Shown: positions 25,295 through 34,600 of the stretch, one piece after another | Numbering within the stretch: position 1 is the first letter of the stretch | How the letters are laid out: every line of letters starts with the position of its first letter | Assembly (NCBI GenBank): GCA_036513895.1 | Contig: DATBYF010000070.1 | Location: forward strand, 4,251-68,250 | Direction: 5' to 3' | Source: Palsa-147 sp036513895 | GTDB lineage: Bacteria > Acidobacteriota > Terriglobia > Acidiferrales > UBA7541 | DNA length: 64,000 nucleotides | Program-made: the position numbers and the translations under genes | The notes under the pieces: model-generated | Seen by the model: only the letters and a program-made list of their open reading frames with translations | Told to the model about the DNA's origin: nothing | Databases searched by the model: none

Positions 25295-26944
25295 TTGCCG
25301 CTGGATTCAGCGATGACGCCGTCGAAGACCACTGAAACGCTCCCGCAGACAAGCGCCTGGCAGCCCCTCCGGATTCCGATATTTCGAAACCTGCTGATCG
25401 CCGATTTGGTTTCGGACATCGGGACATTCATGCAGAGCGTGGGCGCGGCCTGGCTGATGACGTCGCTCACATCCAGCACACTGTACATCGCTCTTATCCA
25501 AACCGCATCTGCGTTGCCTTTTTTTCTGTTAGCCCTCCCGGCAGGATCCATTGGCGACATCATGGACCGCCGCAAGTTGATCCTTGGGACTGAGTCGTGG
25601 ATGTTAATCATGGCTTCCGCGCTTGCGGTTTTCACGATCGCCGGCGTGATGACGCCCTGGTTGCTCTTGCTTCTCACGTTTGCCATCTCGGCCGGTGATG
25701 CGGTTGAGTCTCCCGCATGGAGGGCGATTTTCCCGGAGCTAGTCAGCAAAAAGGAAGACTTACAACCCGCGCTGGCTCTGAATGGAATCGAGTTTAATCT
25801 TGCGCGGGCAGTTGGCCCGGGGCTAGCCGGAGTGATCATCGCGGTGGTTGGAATCGGCACTGCGTTCGTTTTGAATGCCGTATCGTTCCTCGGGGTGATC
25901 GCTGTAATCGCGGGCTGGAAGCGTCATGCCAAGAAGAGCGAACTTCCCGCCGAGACTTTGGGAGGAGCGACCGTGGCAGCGGTTCGCTACGTCCGCTATT
26001 CACCTGCCATTCGCACACTTCTGTTCAGATCCGGGTTCGTTATTTTCTTTGCCAGCGCTTTGTGGGCATTGTTACCGCCCATCGCGAAGCGTCTGAGCGA
26101 CAGCTCGCTCGGCTACGGATTGCTGCTCGGGTGCTTCGGAGTGGGTGCAGTTATCGGCGCAGTTGTTCTCCAGCGCGCCCGAGGAAAATTTTCTGTCGAG
26201 GCGGTTGTCTCCGCAGCGACGGCAGCGTTCGGTGCTGTAATTGTGGCGTTAGCGGCATTGCACAGCCTATGGGTTCTGTGCATTTTTATTTTCTTCGGAG
26301 GCGCGGCGTGGACCGTATTTATGTCGGTATTCAATACCGTAGTGCAGACGCTTTCGCCTGATTGGGTGCGCGCACGTGTACTTGCAATTTATCTATTCGT
26401 GTTTCAGGGAGCCATAGCGATCGGAAGCGCCATCTGGGGCTTTGCAGCCGAGCACACCAGCGCGAACGCGGCTCTCATGTACTCGGGCTTTGGAATTGGC
26501 GCCTGCGTCTTACTACGATTTGTCGCTCCGCTCGCAGGTTCCGCTCCTGATCTCGATGTGTGGGACCACTGGAAAAAGCCCACGGTGATTCTCGATATTC
26601 CACCGGAACAGGGTCCGGTACTCGTCACCAGCGAGTACATGGTCAGTTCCGAGAAGGTTCCGGAGTTTCTCGATGCCATATACAAATACCAGAGAATTCG
26701 CCGGCGAGACGGCGCATCGCGTTGGGGCATCTTCTACGACACGGAAATTCCTGGGCGATATTTTGAGAGTTTCATTGTGGATTCGTGGGGAGAACATGAG
26801 CGGCAGCATGCGCGATTTACTGTGGCGGATCGCAAAATTGAGGAGCGAGTTTTAGGGCTCGCGATGCAGCCGCCGAAGACTCGTCACTTTATTTCCGCGA
26901 AACAAGGGGAGGGCGGGAATCCAGCGAAGCCGAAGAGCGGTTAA
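25295..26944 (+). CDS. MFS exporter of the MFS_3 (enterobactin exporter-like) family with C-terminal soluble domain
   Basis: A 549-residue protein. Residues about 20-415 form a 12-helix MFS domain (FRNLLIADLVSDIGTFMQSV, SLTSSTLYIALIQTASALPF, GSIGDIMDRRKLILG). Residues about 440-530 form a soluble domain (VLVTSEYMVSSEKVPEFLDA, RYFESFIVDSWGEHERQHAR) that resembles a ferredoxin-like antibiotic-biosynthesis-monooxygenase-type module. This tail is a normal part of the MFS_3 family. The TTG at 25295 has GAGGA nine bases upstream; the ATG at 25313 is the alternative. The exported compound is unknown. Confidence 0.87.
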   Translation: MPLDSAMTPSKTTETLPQTSAWQPLRIPIFRNLLIADLVSDIGTFMQSVGAAWLMTSLTSSTLYIALIQTASALPFFLLALPAGSIGDIMDRRKLILGTESWMLIMASALAVFTIAGVMTPWLLLLLTFAISAGDAVESPAWRAIFPELVSKKEDLQPALALNGIEFNLARAVGPGLAGVIIAVVGIGTAFVLNAVSFLGVIAVIAGWKRHAKKSELPAETLGGATVAAVRYVRYSPAIRTLLFRSGFVIFFASALWALLPPIAKRLSDSSLGYGLLLGCFGVGAVIGAVVLQRARGKFSVEAVVSAATAAFGAVIVALAALHSLWVLCIFIFFGGAAWTVFMSVFNTVVQTLSPDWVRARVLAIYLFVFQGAIAIGSAIWGFAAEHTSANAALMYSGFGIGACVLLRFVAPLAGSAPDLDVWDHWKKPTVILDIPPEQGPVLVTSEYMVSSEKVPEFLDAIYKYQRIRRRDGASRWGIFYDTEIPGRYFESFIVDSWGEHERQHARFTVADRKIEERVLGLAMQPPKTRHFISAKQGEGGNPAKPKSG

Positions 26945-27028
26945 GGCGGATCCGGCGCATTGAGCGGCGAGGAGAAATGAGAAAATCGTTTCCGCAAGGG
27001 TGAGTTGAGGCGGTACGGCATTGAGTTC

Positions 27029-27048
27029 CCCGAGGCAGGCGCCTCGGG
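27029..27048 (-). repeat. Hairpin related to the 31-base repeat, inverted
   Basis: CCCGAGGC (27029-27036) pairs with GCCTCGGG (27041-27048) around AGGC. On the minus strand it reads TTCAGACCCGAGGC, close to the TCAGAGCCCGGAGGC start of the repeats at 7855 and 19093. Confidence 0.5.
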
Positions 27049-27135
27049 TCTGAATTGGATGGGTGCTGAAGAGAGCATTGTCATAGCGCGGCGACGAGCC
27101 CGCTGATTCGGTGCTTGAAGGAGGAAAGTCAAAAA

Positions 27136-27158
27136 CGCCGGCAAGATGCCGGCGCTAC
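27136..27158 (-). repeat. GTAG-type REP-like hairpin
   Basis: On the minus strand GTAG is followed by a perfect seven-base stem CGCCGGC/GCCGGCG with a five-base loop. This is the cleanest member of the GTAG family in the window. Confidence 0.65.
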
Positions 27159-27310
27159 GATGAGCTTTGCGGCTGTAAATTGGGCGGGATGCCAAAAAAA
27201 TATTCAGGCTTCGCCGACAGCTGCAGTGACGGCCTTTCCATGATAGAGAGTTGACAGGGGTGACGAGGCAAGTCATCTTGGGCGTTGAATTGGTTTCGGA
27301 GGAGGTATTG

Positions 27311-27868
27311 ATGCCGCGTTTTAGATTATTTTCGCTGGTGATTGGCACACTTTTCGTGATGGGTTTTGTCGCGGGATGCTCGGACTCTGGCACGAAAACG
27401 CCGGCGCAGCCGCCACACACGCGCGCGGCGGACGAAACTGCGATCCGCGCCGCGGTGATCGATTGGAGCAAAGCGGCGCAGGCCAAGGATGTGAATAAGG
27501 CGGTCTCGTTTTACGCCGATGATGCGATCCAATTCGCCGACAGAGGGCCGCTGGTGAAGGGGAAGCAGAATATTCGTGCGGGATGGGAAAAGATGTTGGC
27601 GACGCCTGGTCCGGGGCTGACGTTTGCGACGACGGGAGTGGAAGTGGCGCGCTCGGGTGACATCGCCTACGAATATGGGACGTACGATTTCGCGACACAA
27701 GACTCCAAGGGCAGAATTACAGACGAGAGAGGAAAATACCTCGGGGTGTGGAAAAAGCAGGCCGATGGATCGTGGAAGGTAGCTGCCGACATGGACAATC
27801 GGGACGCGGCGCCAGCGCCGCAGCCGGCGACTCGAAAACATGCGGGGCGCAAGAGAAGGCATCATTAG
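27311..27868 (+). CDS. SnoaL/DUF4440-like lipoprotein
   Basis: The ATG at 27311 is chosen because GGAGG lies eight bases upstream. The protein of 185 residues has a lipoprotein signal (LFSLVIGTLFVMGFVAGC; the lipobox is VAGC). It is followed by a cystatin-like alpha+beta domain of the SnoaL/DUF4440 kind: IRAAVIDWSKAAQAKDVNKA, VSFYADDAIQFADRGP, GDIAYEYGTYDF, GVWKKQADGSWKVAADM. The C-terminus is basic (KHAGRKRRHH). Proteins of this kind bind small ligands or are enzymes; which applies here cannot be told. Anchoring in a membrane facing the periplasm is expected. Confidence 0.83.
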   Translation: MPRFRLFSLVIGTLFVMGFVAGCSDSGTKTPAQPPHTRAADETAIRAAVIDWSKAAQAKDVNKAVSFYADDAIQFADRGPLVKGKQNIRAGWEKMLATPGPGLTFATTGVEVARSGDIAYEYGTYDFATQDSKGRITDERGKYLGVWKKQADGSWKVAADMDNRDAAPAPQPATRKHAGRKRRHH

Positions 27869-27930
27869 AAGCGGAAAAGAACGTCGCGGATTTCTAGAGT
27901 TGCAGCCATCTGGACGCTGCTATGACCCGA

Positions 27931-28908
27931 CTAGGTCTCGTCGGTCACGTCTTCCAGAAATGTCGCGGACGGCGCGAAGAATAGGTTGCCGGTGACGGCG
28001 CGGCTGAAGTCGAGCAAACGGTCGTAGTTGCCGGGCGGCCGGCCGATGAACATATTCTCGAGCATCAGCTCGGTGGTGCTTGGTGAACGGCTGTAGCCGA
28101 TGAAATAGGTGCCAAATTCGCTGTGAGCGGGCCTCCCAAAGGGCATATTGTCGCGCAGAATTTTGATCTCTTTGCCGTCCTCGACGATCGTGGTGAGTGA
28201 GCTGTGCGATGAAGTTGGCTTGACGGAATCATCCAATTCAACGTCGGAAAACTTTCGACGGCCGATGATTCGTTCCTGCGCCTCCGTAGAGAGCGCATCC
28301 CACGCCGCTAGATTGTGTAGATATTTTTGTACCATGACGTAGCTGCCGCCGGCGAACTCGGGGTCTTCGTCGCCGACGAACACGGCATCAACCGCTGCAT
28401 GGCCTCTCGGATTTTCCGTACCATCAACGAAGCCGATGAGATCACGGTCGTCGAAGTAACGAAAGGCTTGGACTTCGTCTACGGGCGTCACTGCATCGCC
28501 GAGGCGCATCATGATTTGCGTCACGAGCTCGAAACACAAATCCATGCGCTTCGCGCGAATGTGAAACAGCAAGTCGCCGGGAGTGGATATTGCGTGGCGC
28601 TCTCCCGCGTGAATTTCACGGAACGGATGCAGCATCGCCGGCCTCGGCGGTCCAAATAGCCGGTCCCACGCCTCAGATCCTACTCCCATGATGCAGGAGA
28701 GCGCGGCCTCGAAATCGCGAGTTTCGACCGCTCGAATCAGCGCGCCAAGGGTGGCGCAGAACGAACGCACGGACGCGCGACTTTCGGGGCTCGGTTTTAG
28801 AGTTACGACCAGAAATATTGCGGCGCGAGAGAGTGGTGCGGCCACCGGCTGCGCAAGGGCACGCAAACCTTGTGCCGCATTGCGCGCGCTCGTCGGATCG
28901 GGCGTCAT
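27931..28908 (-). CDS. Dyp-type peroxidase
   Basis: A 325-residue haem peroxidase. The diagnostic GxxDG motif is GFVDGTENP, which carries the catalytic Asp. The proximal His is probably in VKPTSSHSSLTTIV, and the conserved Arg lies in KILRDNMPFG. The C-terminal GTYFIGYSRSPSTTELMLENMFIG is typical of the family. No Tat or Sec signal is visible, so it is probably cytoplasmic or loaded into an encapsulin, but no encapsulin gene is nearby. It is divergently transcribed from the VOC gene. It oxidises dyes and phenolic or porphyrin substrates with peroxide in characterised relatives. Confidence 0.93.
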   Translation of the reverse strand: MTPDPTSARNAAQGLRALAQPVAAPLSRAAIFLVVTLKPSPESRASVRSFCATLGALIRAVETRDFEAALSCIMGVGSEAWDRLFGPPRPAMLHPFREIHAGERHAISTPGDLLFHIRAKRMDLCFELVTQIMMRLGDAVTPVDEVQAFRYFDDRDLIGFVDGTENPRGHAAVDAVFVGDEDPEFAGGSYVMVQKYLHNLAAWDALSTEAQERIIGRRKFSDVELDDSVKPTSSHSSLTTIVEDGKEIKILRDNMPFGRPAHSEFGTYFIGYSRSPSTTELMLENMFIGRPPGNYDRLLDFSRAVTGNLFFAPSATFLEDVTDET

Positions 28909-29081
28909 CGGATGTCATCCTCGCGGCGTGCGTGGAATTTTCGCTGTTCGGAAATAGTACGCACGCCTTGGGTGTAATTGGATTGGGCCGGAAGATTACC
29001 ATCGTCTGCCGGCGATTGACAGTTTCAAGCGCTGCGTTGATACTTGCGCCGCTTGACTAGTGGATGTTAGGCAGGAATTCG

Positions 29082-29660
29082 ATGAAGAAACCGAGACCAC
29101 AAAAAGCGTCCGCGAAAAAGAGTGGACGCGCGTCTGCGAAGCGGGTGGTTGGCAAGGAGGCCCGGCAGAAATCTCGGCAGTCGGGGCCCGAGACTCCGAA
29201 CTTTGCTAATGCGGAAGGAAAACTTAGTTTCAACCACGCGATGATTTACGTTAAGGACGTGGAGCGCGGACTCCGCTTCTACCGCGATTTACTGGGATTC
29301 AAACTCATCGAAGACTTCCGTTATGAGGGCACGGCGGTATATGCACGCATACACGCTCCCGGCGGGGATGGCACCATCGCGCTGCATCAGGCAGGGGCAA
29401 ATACTTCCGTTTCGAGCGATGGTGTGCGGCTCTATTTCGAAGTTCCCGAACTCGACGATTTTTGCCGAAAGCTCCAGCAGAAGGGTTTCTACATTACGAA
29501 GATGCCACAAATGATGCCATGGGGATGGCGGCACGCTTACTTGAATGACCCTGACGGACACGAGATCAGTTTGTATTGGGCGGGAGCTAACCGCATGAAG
29601 AAAACGGTAACGAAGATGGTACGAAAAGCGGCGAGTGAGGCGGGGACCGGGCGCGCGTGA
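29082..29660 (+). CDS. VOC/glyoxalase-family protein with basic N-terminal tail
   Basis: From the ATG at 29082 the protein has 192 residues. The first 45 or so are rich in Lys, Arg, Ala and Ser and look disordered, like nucleic-acid-binding tails. The rest is one vicinal-oxygen-chelate domain with two beta-alpha-beta-beta-beta halves: FNHAMIYVKDVERGLRFYRDLLG, then GTIALHQAG, VRLYFEVPEL, and GHEISLYWAG. Candidate metal ligands are the His in FNHAMI, a residue in IALHQ and the Glu in GHEISLYW. The substrate is unknown. A second basic stretch ends the protein. Confidence 0.85.
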   Translation: MKKPRPQKASAKKSGRASAKRVVGKEARQKSRQSGPETPNFANAEGKLSFNHAMIYVKDVERGLRFYRDLLGFKLIEDFRYEGTAVYARIHAPGGDGTIALHQAGANTSVSSDGVRLYFEVPELDDFCRKLQQKGFYITKMPQMMPWGWRHAYLNDPDGHEISLYWAGANRMKKTVTKMVRKAASEAGTGRA

Positions 29661-29768
29661 GAGTCAGAAGTTGAGTTGCATTCCCGATTGACATTACTGC
29701 GCTTGCCCGCAGGTCATGCTTCTTCTGCAACGTTGACAGCGGGGACTAGTCTGTGGCATCTGCATTGA

Positions 29769-30155
29769 ATGCCTGGCTCGCAGACAGCAATGCAGTCAAC
29801 TCCGCGAAAACTGACAACCCATCAGAAGGCGGTACTGATTCAGGTCCTCCTAGTGTTCCCCGGACAGCAGGTTAGTGTCTGCTGCTCGCCGACAGCGCCC
29901 GACGCGCTCGCTTACGCACAAGATTTCGTGACGATTTTCAAAGCGATTGGGTGGACGGTGAACGAGGCCGATTGGGCAGAGATCGCCATCGATCGATCTG
30001 CGGGCTTGACACTCGTCGTAAGCCGAGGGGCCGAACTGCCGCCTAGTTCGCAGGCATTTCGAGATTCGCTGCGGATTTATGGAATTGAAGTGGAAGTATT
30101 CTGCGATTCGGAGCAGAACTTCGCACCGAGCAGCTTTCTTCTCGCCGTCGGTTGA
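29769..30155 (+). CDS. Conserved-looking hypothetical protein
   Basis: A 128-residue soluble protein with no signal peptide; an ATG at 29790 would shorten it by seven residues. It reads as a compact alpha/beta domain: a helix (HQKAVLIQVLLVFPGQQVSV), AYAQDFVTIFKAIGWTV, a strand GLTLVVSRG, and SQAFRDSLRIYGIEVEVFCD at the end. I do not recognise a named family. Codon use and length support a real gene; it stands alone between the VOC gene and a convergent secreted protein gene. No function is suggested. Confidence 0.6.
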   Translation: MPGSQTAMQSTPRKLTTHQKAVLIQVLLVFPGQQVSVCCSPTAPDALAYAQDFVTIFKAIGWTVNEADWAEIAIDRSAGLTLVVSRGAELPPSSQAFRDSLRIYGIEVEVFCDSEQNFAPSSFLLAVG

Positions 30156-30206
30156 CGGGTTTTGGGATCGTTACGCTGCTTCTTTTGAGCGGATGCGTTG
30201 CGGCGA

Positions 30207-30995
30207 TTATTGCTTCTTGCTGAGCTTGCGGTGAATGTCCGGCCAGAATTCCTTCAGTTCGTTCCCCAGGGCGTCAACCGCCAACTGCGTGCCCCAATTT
30301 GAAAGGCTGCTGGAGGCGCTGCGATCCTGGGCAGGGTAGTAGAGCGTCGAAATTGCGGTTGCGGTTCCATTGCCCAGAAATTCGGAGAAGTTGAAAGTAT
30401 GGCCACCAGAATCCTTGCGAGCGACAGCGATTCGGCTTAATGCGTATCCGAAGCGATGACCGAACCCTCCCTTGCCAAGCTGGAAGTACCGGGGATCGGT
30501 TTTCAAAATAGAAGGAAAAACTCCGCCAACCATGATGTTTCCAATCGCCTGGTCAGCGAAGCCCGCCGCGTATCTCTTTCCATAACCGGCTGCACCCTGT
30601 CCAAAGCCTGGGCTCGAGTTATCCGCCTGACGAATGCCGGCCAAAATACCGACAACAACAAATTCATAGGGGTCAAAGGTGCCTTCAGCGGTGATCTTGA
30701 ATTTCTGTCCCACCGTGAGCGGCTTGACCTGAGTCTCGTTTTGCACGGTTAAGTAGTTCGGCATTACATAGAACATCCGGTCGTCTTTTTTGGGGGCGGG
30801 ATTTTGGCCCTGCGGCTGGGACGCCGCGGGAGGTTGCTGAGGCGCTGTCTGTGCCGGTGGAGTCTGGCTTTGCGGTGCGGTCTGAGGCGTTGCGGGCGGC
30901 GTGTTCTCTGGGGACGCCTGAGCACTTACATCGAGTGCGGCGATTCCAAGCAGCGCAATCGCACAAAGAATGTTTCGAATGGAGCTAACGATCAA
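30207..30995 (-). CDS. Secreted conserved hypothetical protein with proline/glutamine-rich linker
   Basis: A TTG at 30995 with GGAGG just upstream opens a signal peptide (SIRNILCAIALLGIAALDVSA); a GTG at 31010 is also possible. A low-complexity Pro/Gln/Ala stretch (about residues 25-65) is followed by a domain with FYVMPNYLTVQNE, KFKITAEGTFDPYEFVVVG, QGAAGYGKRYAAGFADQAIG, FPSILKTDPRYFQLGKGGF and FNFSEFLGNGTATAIS. I recall similar secreted proteins in other Acidobacteriota but know no named function. Small polar and aromatic residues alternate as in outer-membrane or periplasmic proteins. Confidence 0.68.
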   Translation of the reverse strand: MIVSSIRNILCAIALLGIAALDVSAQASPENTPPATPQTAPQSQTPPAQTAPQQPPAASQPQGQNPAPKKDDRMFYVMPNYLTVQNETQVKPLTVGQKFKITAEGTFDPYEFVVVGILAGIRQADNSSPGFGQGAAGYGKRYAAGFADQAIGNIMVGGVFPSILKTDPRYFQLGKGGFGHRFGYALSRIAVARKDSGGHTFNFSEFLGNGTATAISTLYYPAQDRSASSSLSNWGTQLAVDALGNELKEFWPDIHRKLSKKQ

Positions 30996-31228
30996 ATTTC
31001 CTCCGAGCACGGCTTTATAGCCTCAGTGATCGCGCGCTTGAGTCTCAATATAGTTTACTCGGAACGGGCAATTCACTCGAATGCAATTCGCCGATGGTTC
31101 CGGAGGAACGGACGCCCACGAGAGTAGTACTTGAATGGGTACCTTCTTACACCCGAGATCTAGGACCTAATTGAACCTACCCCGCTTTTCCTGCCTCACC
31201 AATACTGGCTGCGGCCTAAACAAGTTTG

Positions 31229-31600
31229 ATGAAGACGATTCGAGTATTGGTTGCCAATCGCCCGCGCTTGATGCGCGACCTAGTGATGGCCACGGTTGCG
31301 GATGAACCAAACATCGAAATCGTCGGCGAGATTCAAGATGGCGGAGAAATCGAGACGCACGTTGATCACACCGATCCTGATGTACTGATCGTGGCGCTCG
31401 AGGAGGCCGATCGCTTGCCGATGGAATGCTACACAATTTTCCAGAAGCACCCTAATTTGCGGATTATCGCGATCGCTTCAGATCGCGAAAGTTCTCTCTA
31501 CTGCTGGGCCTCGCTGAATATTCACTCGACGCACATTGAAGTTTCCGAGAACGGAATCCGCAATGCGCTGTGCGGCCGAACGCAGTTTGTAGGAGATTAG
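31229..31600 (+). CDS. Degenerate receiver-domain protein at the head of the polysaccharide locus
   Basis: A 124-residue protein shaped like a response-regulator receiver and nothing more: IRVLVANRPRLMRDLVMATV for the first strand and helix, and DPDVLIVALEEADRLP where the phosphoacceptor Asp would be. The usual Asp is replaced (VALEE), and the N-terminal acidic pair is absent, so ordinary phosphorylation is unlikely. It stops two bases before the GTG of the SLBB export gene, so it is the first gene of that operon. A role as a pseudo-receiver partner is inferred. The LuxR regulator at the far end of the locus has a similar N-terminus (IRLFIVSGNRLLREVLTRLF). Confidence 0.7.
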   Translation: MKTIRVLVANRPRLMRDLVMATVADEPNIEIVGEIQDGGEIETHVDHTDPDVLIVALEEADRLPMECYTIFQKHPNLRIIAIASDRESSLYCWASLNIHSTHIEVSENGIRNALCGRTQFVGD

Positions 31601-31602
31601 CC

Positions 31603-34600
31603 GTGAAGTTTGATCCTGAAAATTCGGTTGAACGATCCATCGCGCGACGTGTGTCTTTCAATTTAGTATTTTGCCACGCCGCTTTTTCCGGTATCGCTCT
31701 CTGTGTTTTGTTTGTGGCTACGCTGCTGATTCCAACGCTTTCGTTTGCACAATCGTCCGCGGGCCGGGACGCGAGCACTGCAAATGCGTCTGATTTATCG
31801 AAGGAGAATCAGAGCTTTGTTGCTGCTTCGGAGATGGATATCGAAAACATCCTGCGTGCCAATGCCGGACTGATGATTGAGCTAAAGCATTGGGTGGCTC
31901 GCCAAGCCACCGAGCAGGGGCAACTCATCAGCGAATCCGACCTTTCCGATCTGACGATACGAGAGCGCCTGCACGATGACGCGAAGTTTCGAGCTGCGGC
32001 GACCGAACTGTTGCAACGATACGGTTACCTCACACCTAAGGTTGATCCAAATTCTCAAGTGGCCCGCGAAGACGAGCTGATTTTCGAAGAACGCAGCAAG
32101 TTGGTCGAGCAAGGACAGAGCTTCGCGGCGTGCGATGTGAGAACGAACCAGCGTTGCGGAAGTATGGTTGAAAACACTCGCGATTCGGGCGAGCGTACGG
32201 ACGAGACGCCAAGATTTCCGTCTGATTCGCTTCCTGTAAAACCAAGGAATTCAGAAGCTCCGCTACGGCCCGACCGTAGCTCAGTTGAAACCACGTCGAA
32301 TCATGCTCCGGCGGATGATGAATCCGCGCGAGAATTTTGGCCAGGAACCAGTTCGAATTCGAATTCGCCCACGCTGCAGTCGGCATCGATGCCGCTGCCC
32401 GAAGACGCTCGAGGCGGAAGTCTTCTGCCGAGTGGGACTAACATTCCCGCCCGTCGAGCAGAGTCGCCGAGCGATGTTCCACCAGAATTGCAACCTGAAC
32501 GTTCAGACCCGGAAGCGTCTGCTGGAGGGAAGGGCTCGAAGTTTCCGGGCGAACCGGCAGAGTACGATTCGTCGCGATATCGCGCCGTGGACATGGAGCG
32601 AAGCGTTGATTTTAACGGACATGGGATGGTGGCAACGCGCGATCCGTATTCTGACATTCCTTCGCTTCGCGAAATGTATATGCAGGCGTCGCCGGAACTG
32701 GGCGCGACCAGACGATTTGGCATTGATGTCTTCGAGCATCATTCGCAGAACTCTCAAGACATTCCAATGGATCTTCCCGTCGGGCCGGAGTATGTGGTCG
32801 GTCCTGGCGACAGCCTGTCGATAGATTTGTGGGGAGGCGTTTCGCAACGACTCTATCGCGCGGTGGACCGCGAAGGCCGTGTCAGTTTGCCGGAGGTGGG
32901 CCCCGTTCTGGTCAGTGGGAAATCGCTTGGCGAAGTGCAGCAGACCGTGCAGCAAGTACTGCGCACGCAATTCCGTGAAGTTTCAGCGGATGTATCGCTG
33001 GCGCGGCTTCGATCGGTGCGCGTGTATGTTGTGGGCGACGTCGAGCATCCTGGCGCCTACGACGTCAGCTCGCTTTCAACTCCTCTGAATGCGCTTTTTC
33101 TTGCGGGCGGACCTACCGAACGCGGCTCGCTTCGAATTGTGCAACATTTTCGCGGGCAACAACTCGTGCAGGATGTTGATCTCTACGCTTTGTTGCTTCA
33201 CGGCATGAAGTCTGATCTGGCGCGGCTCGAAAATGGAGACACGATTCTGGTGCCGCCCATCGGTGCGGGCGTGACTGTTGAAGGCATGGTGCGCCGGCCG
33301 GCTATTTACGAGTTGCGAACGGAGAAGAGCCTCGCGGATGTTCTGCAGCTCGCCGGCGGGATCCTGCCGAGCGCGGCGCTCGACCACATCGAAATCGAAC
33401 GCCTCGTGGATCATGCCAAGCGAACGATGGTGAGCCTGTCCGTCTCGGACGCCGCGGGCGCGAATGATGCACAGAAACAACTCGAGTCGTTTGCCGTTCA
33501 AGACAAGGACATCATTCGATTGTTTCCCATCGCTTCCTATAATCAGGAAGCTGTGTATCTCGAAGGCCATGTGCTGCGTCCGGGCCGCTACGCCTATCGC
33601 GAGGGCATGAAATTCTCAGACGTTGTGACGTCCTATTCCGATCTGATGCCCGAACCCGCTGAGAAATATGCCGAGATCATTCATTTGAACCCTCCGGATT
33701 ACCGGCCGAGCGTCGAGAGTTTCCGCCTCGGCGACATTCTGGCGAATCGCGCGCCGGCACCTGTTTTAAGACCGATGGACACGATTCGGGTCTTCGGCAA
33801 ATACGATTTTGAGAGTTTGCCGACGGTCTCGGTATGGGGAGAAGTTCGGCATCCCGGTTCGTACCGCACTTCGGGAGAAATGCACGTAAGTGATGCATTG
33901 CATATCGCGGGCGGCGCAACACCAGACGCGCTCTTAAACGCCGCGCAAGTCTTTCGGACACTGCCTGACAGCACGCTCAGAGTTTTCAGTGTTGATCTCC
34001 AGAAAGCGAATTTGGGAGATGCGGGGGCCAACATTGTTATTCAGCCGCGAGATCGCATCGTCATCCATCGCAATCCCGCAAAAGTTGACCCGCCAAGCGT
34101 TTATGTAAAAGGCGAAATCTCTTCGCCGGGCCGCTATCCGCTTACCACGGGAATGCGAGTCTCGGACTTAATCCGTGCCGGCGGAGGCCTGCGCCGCAGC
34201 GCGGATCCGGAAATAGCAAGCCTGACCGAATTTCGCGTCGCCGATGCGGCAGAGGTAGTTGGCGACGAGCGTTCGGTCAACGTCGCGGCGGCGCTTGCGG
34301 GAGATTTCGATCGCGACCTCGCGTTGCGCGATGGCGACACATTAACGATCCGCAAGATCAGCGGCTGGGACGATCGTGGCGCTTCGATCAGCGTTCGCGG
34401 CGAGGTGCGGCATCCAGGCGTATTTGGGATCGAACCGGGTGAAAGACTGAGCTCGGTGATCGAGCGCGCTGGAGGTTTCAGCGCGAGCGCGTATCCCTAC
34501 GGTATCGTATTCCAGCGGTATGAAGTGCGCGATCAGGAGGAACGCAGTCAGCGGTCGCTGATCCAGCGCGTGCAGGAGGAGCAGCAGTCACTCAATCAGC

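Larger units (their letters stand above)
26945..27310. other. Intergenic stretch with two hairpin repeats
   Basis: About 365 bases without a gene. Hairpins lie at 27029-27048 and 27136-27158; GGAGG at 27299 serves the following lipoprotein gene. Confidence 0.6.

Noticed and set aside
29751..29768. TGGCAT-N5-TTGA as a sigma-54 promoter
   Set aside because: The -12 GC is missing (GA instead), so it fails the essential part of the consensus.
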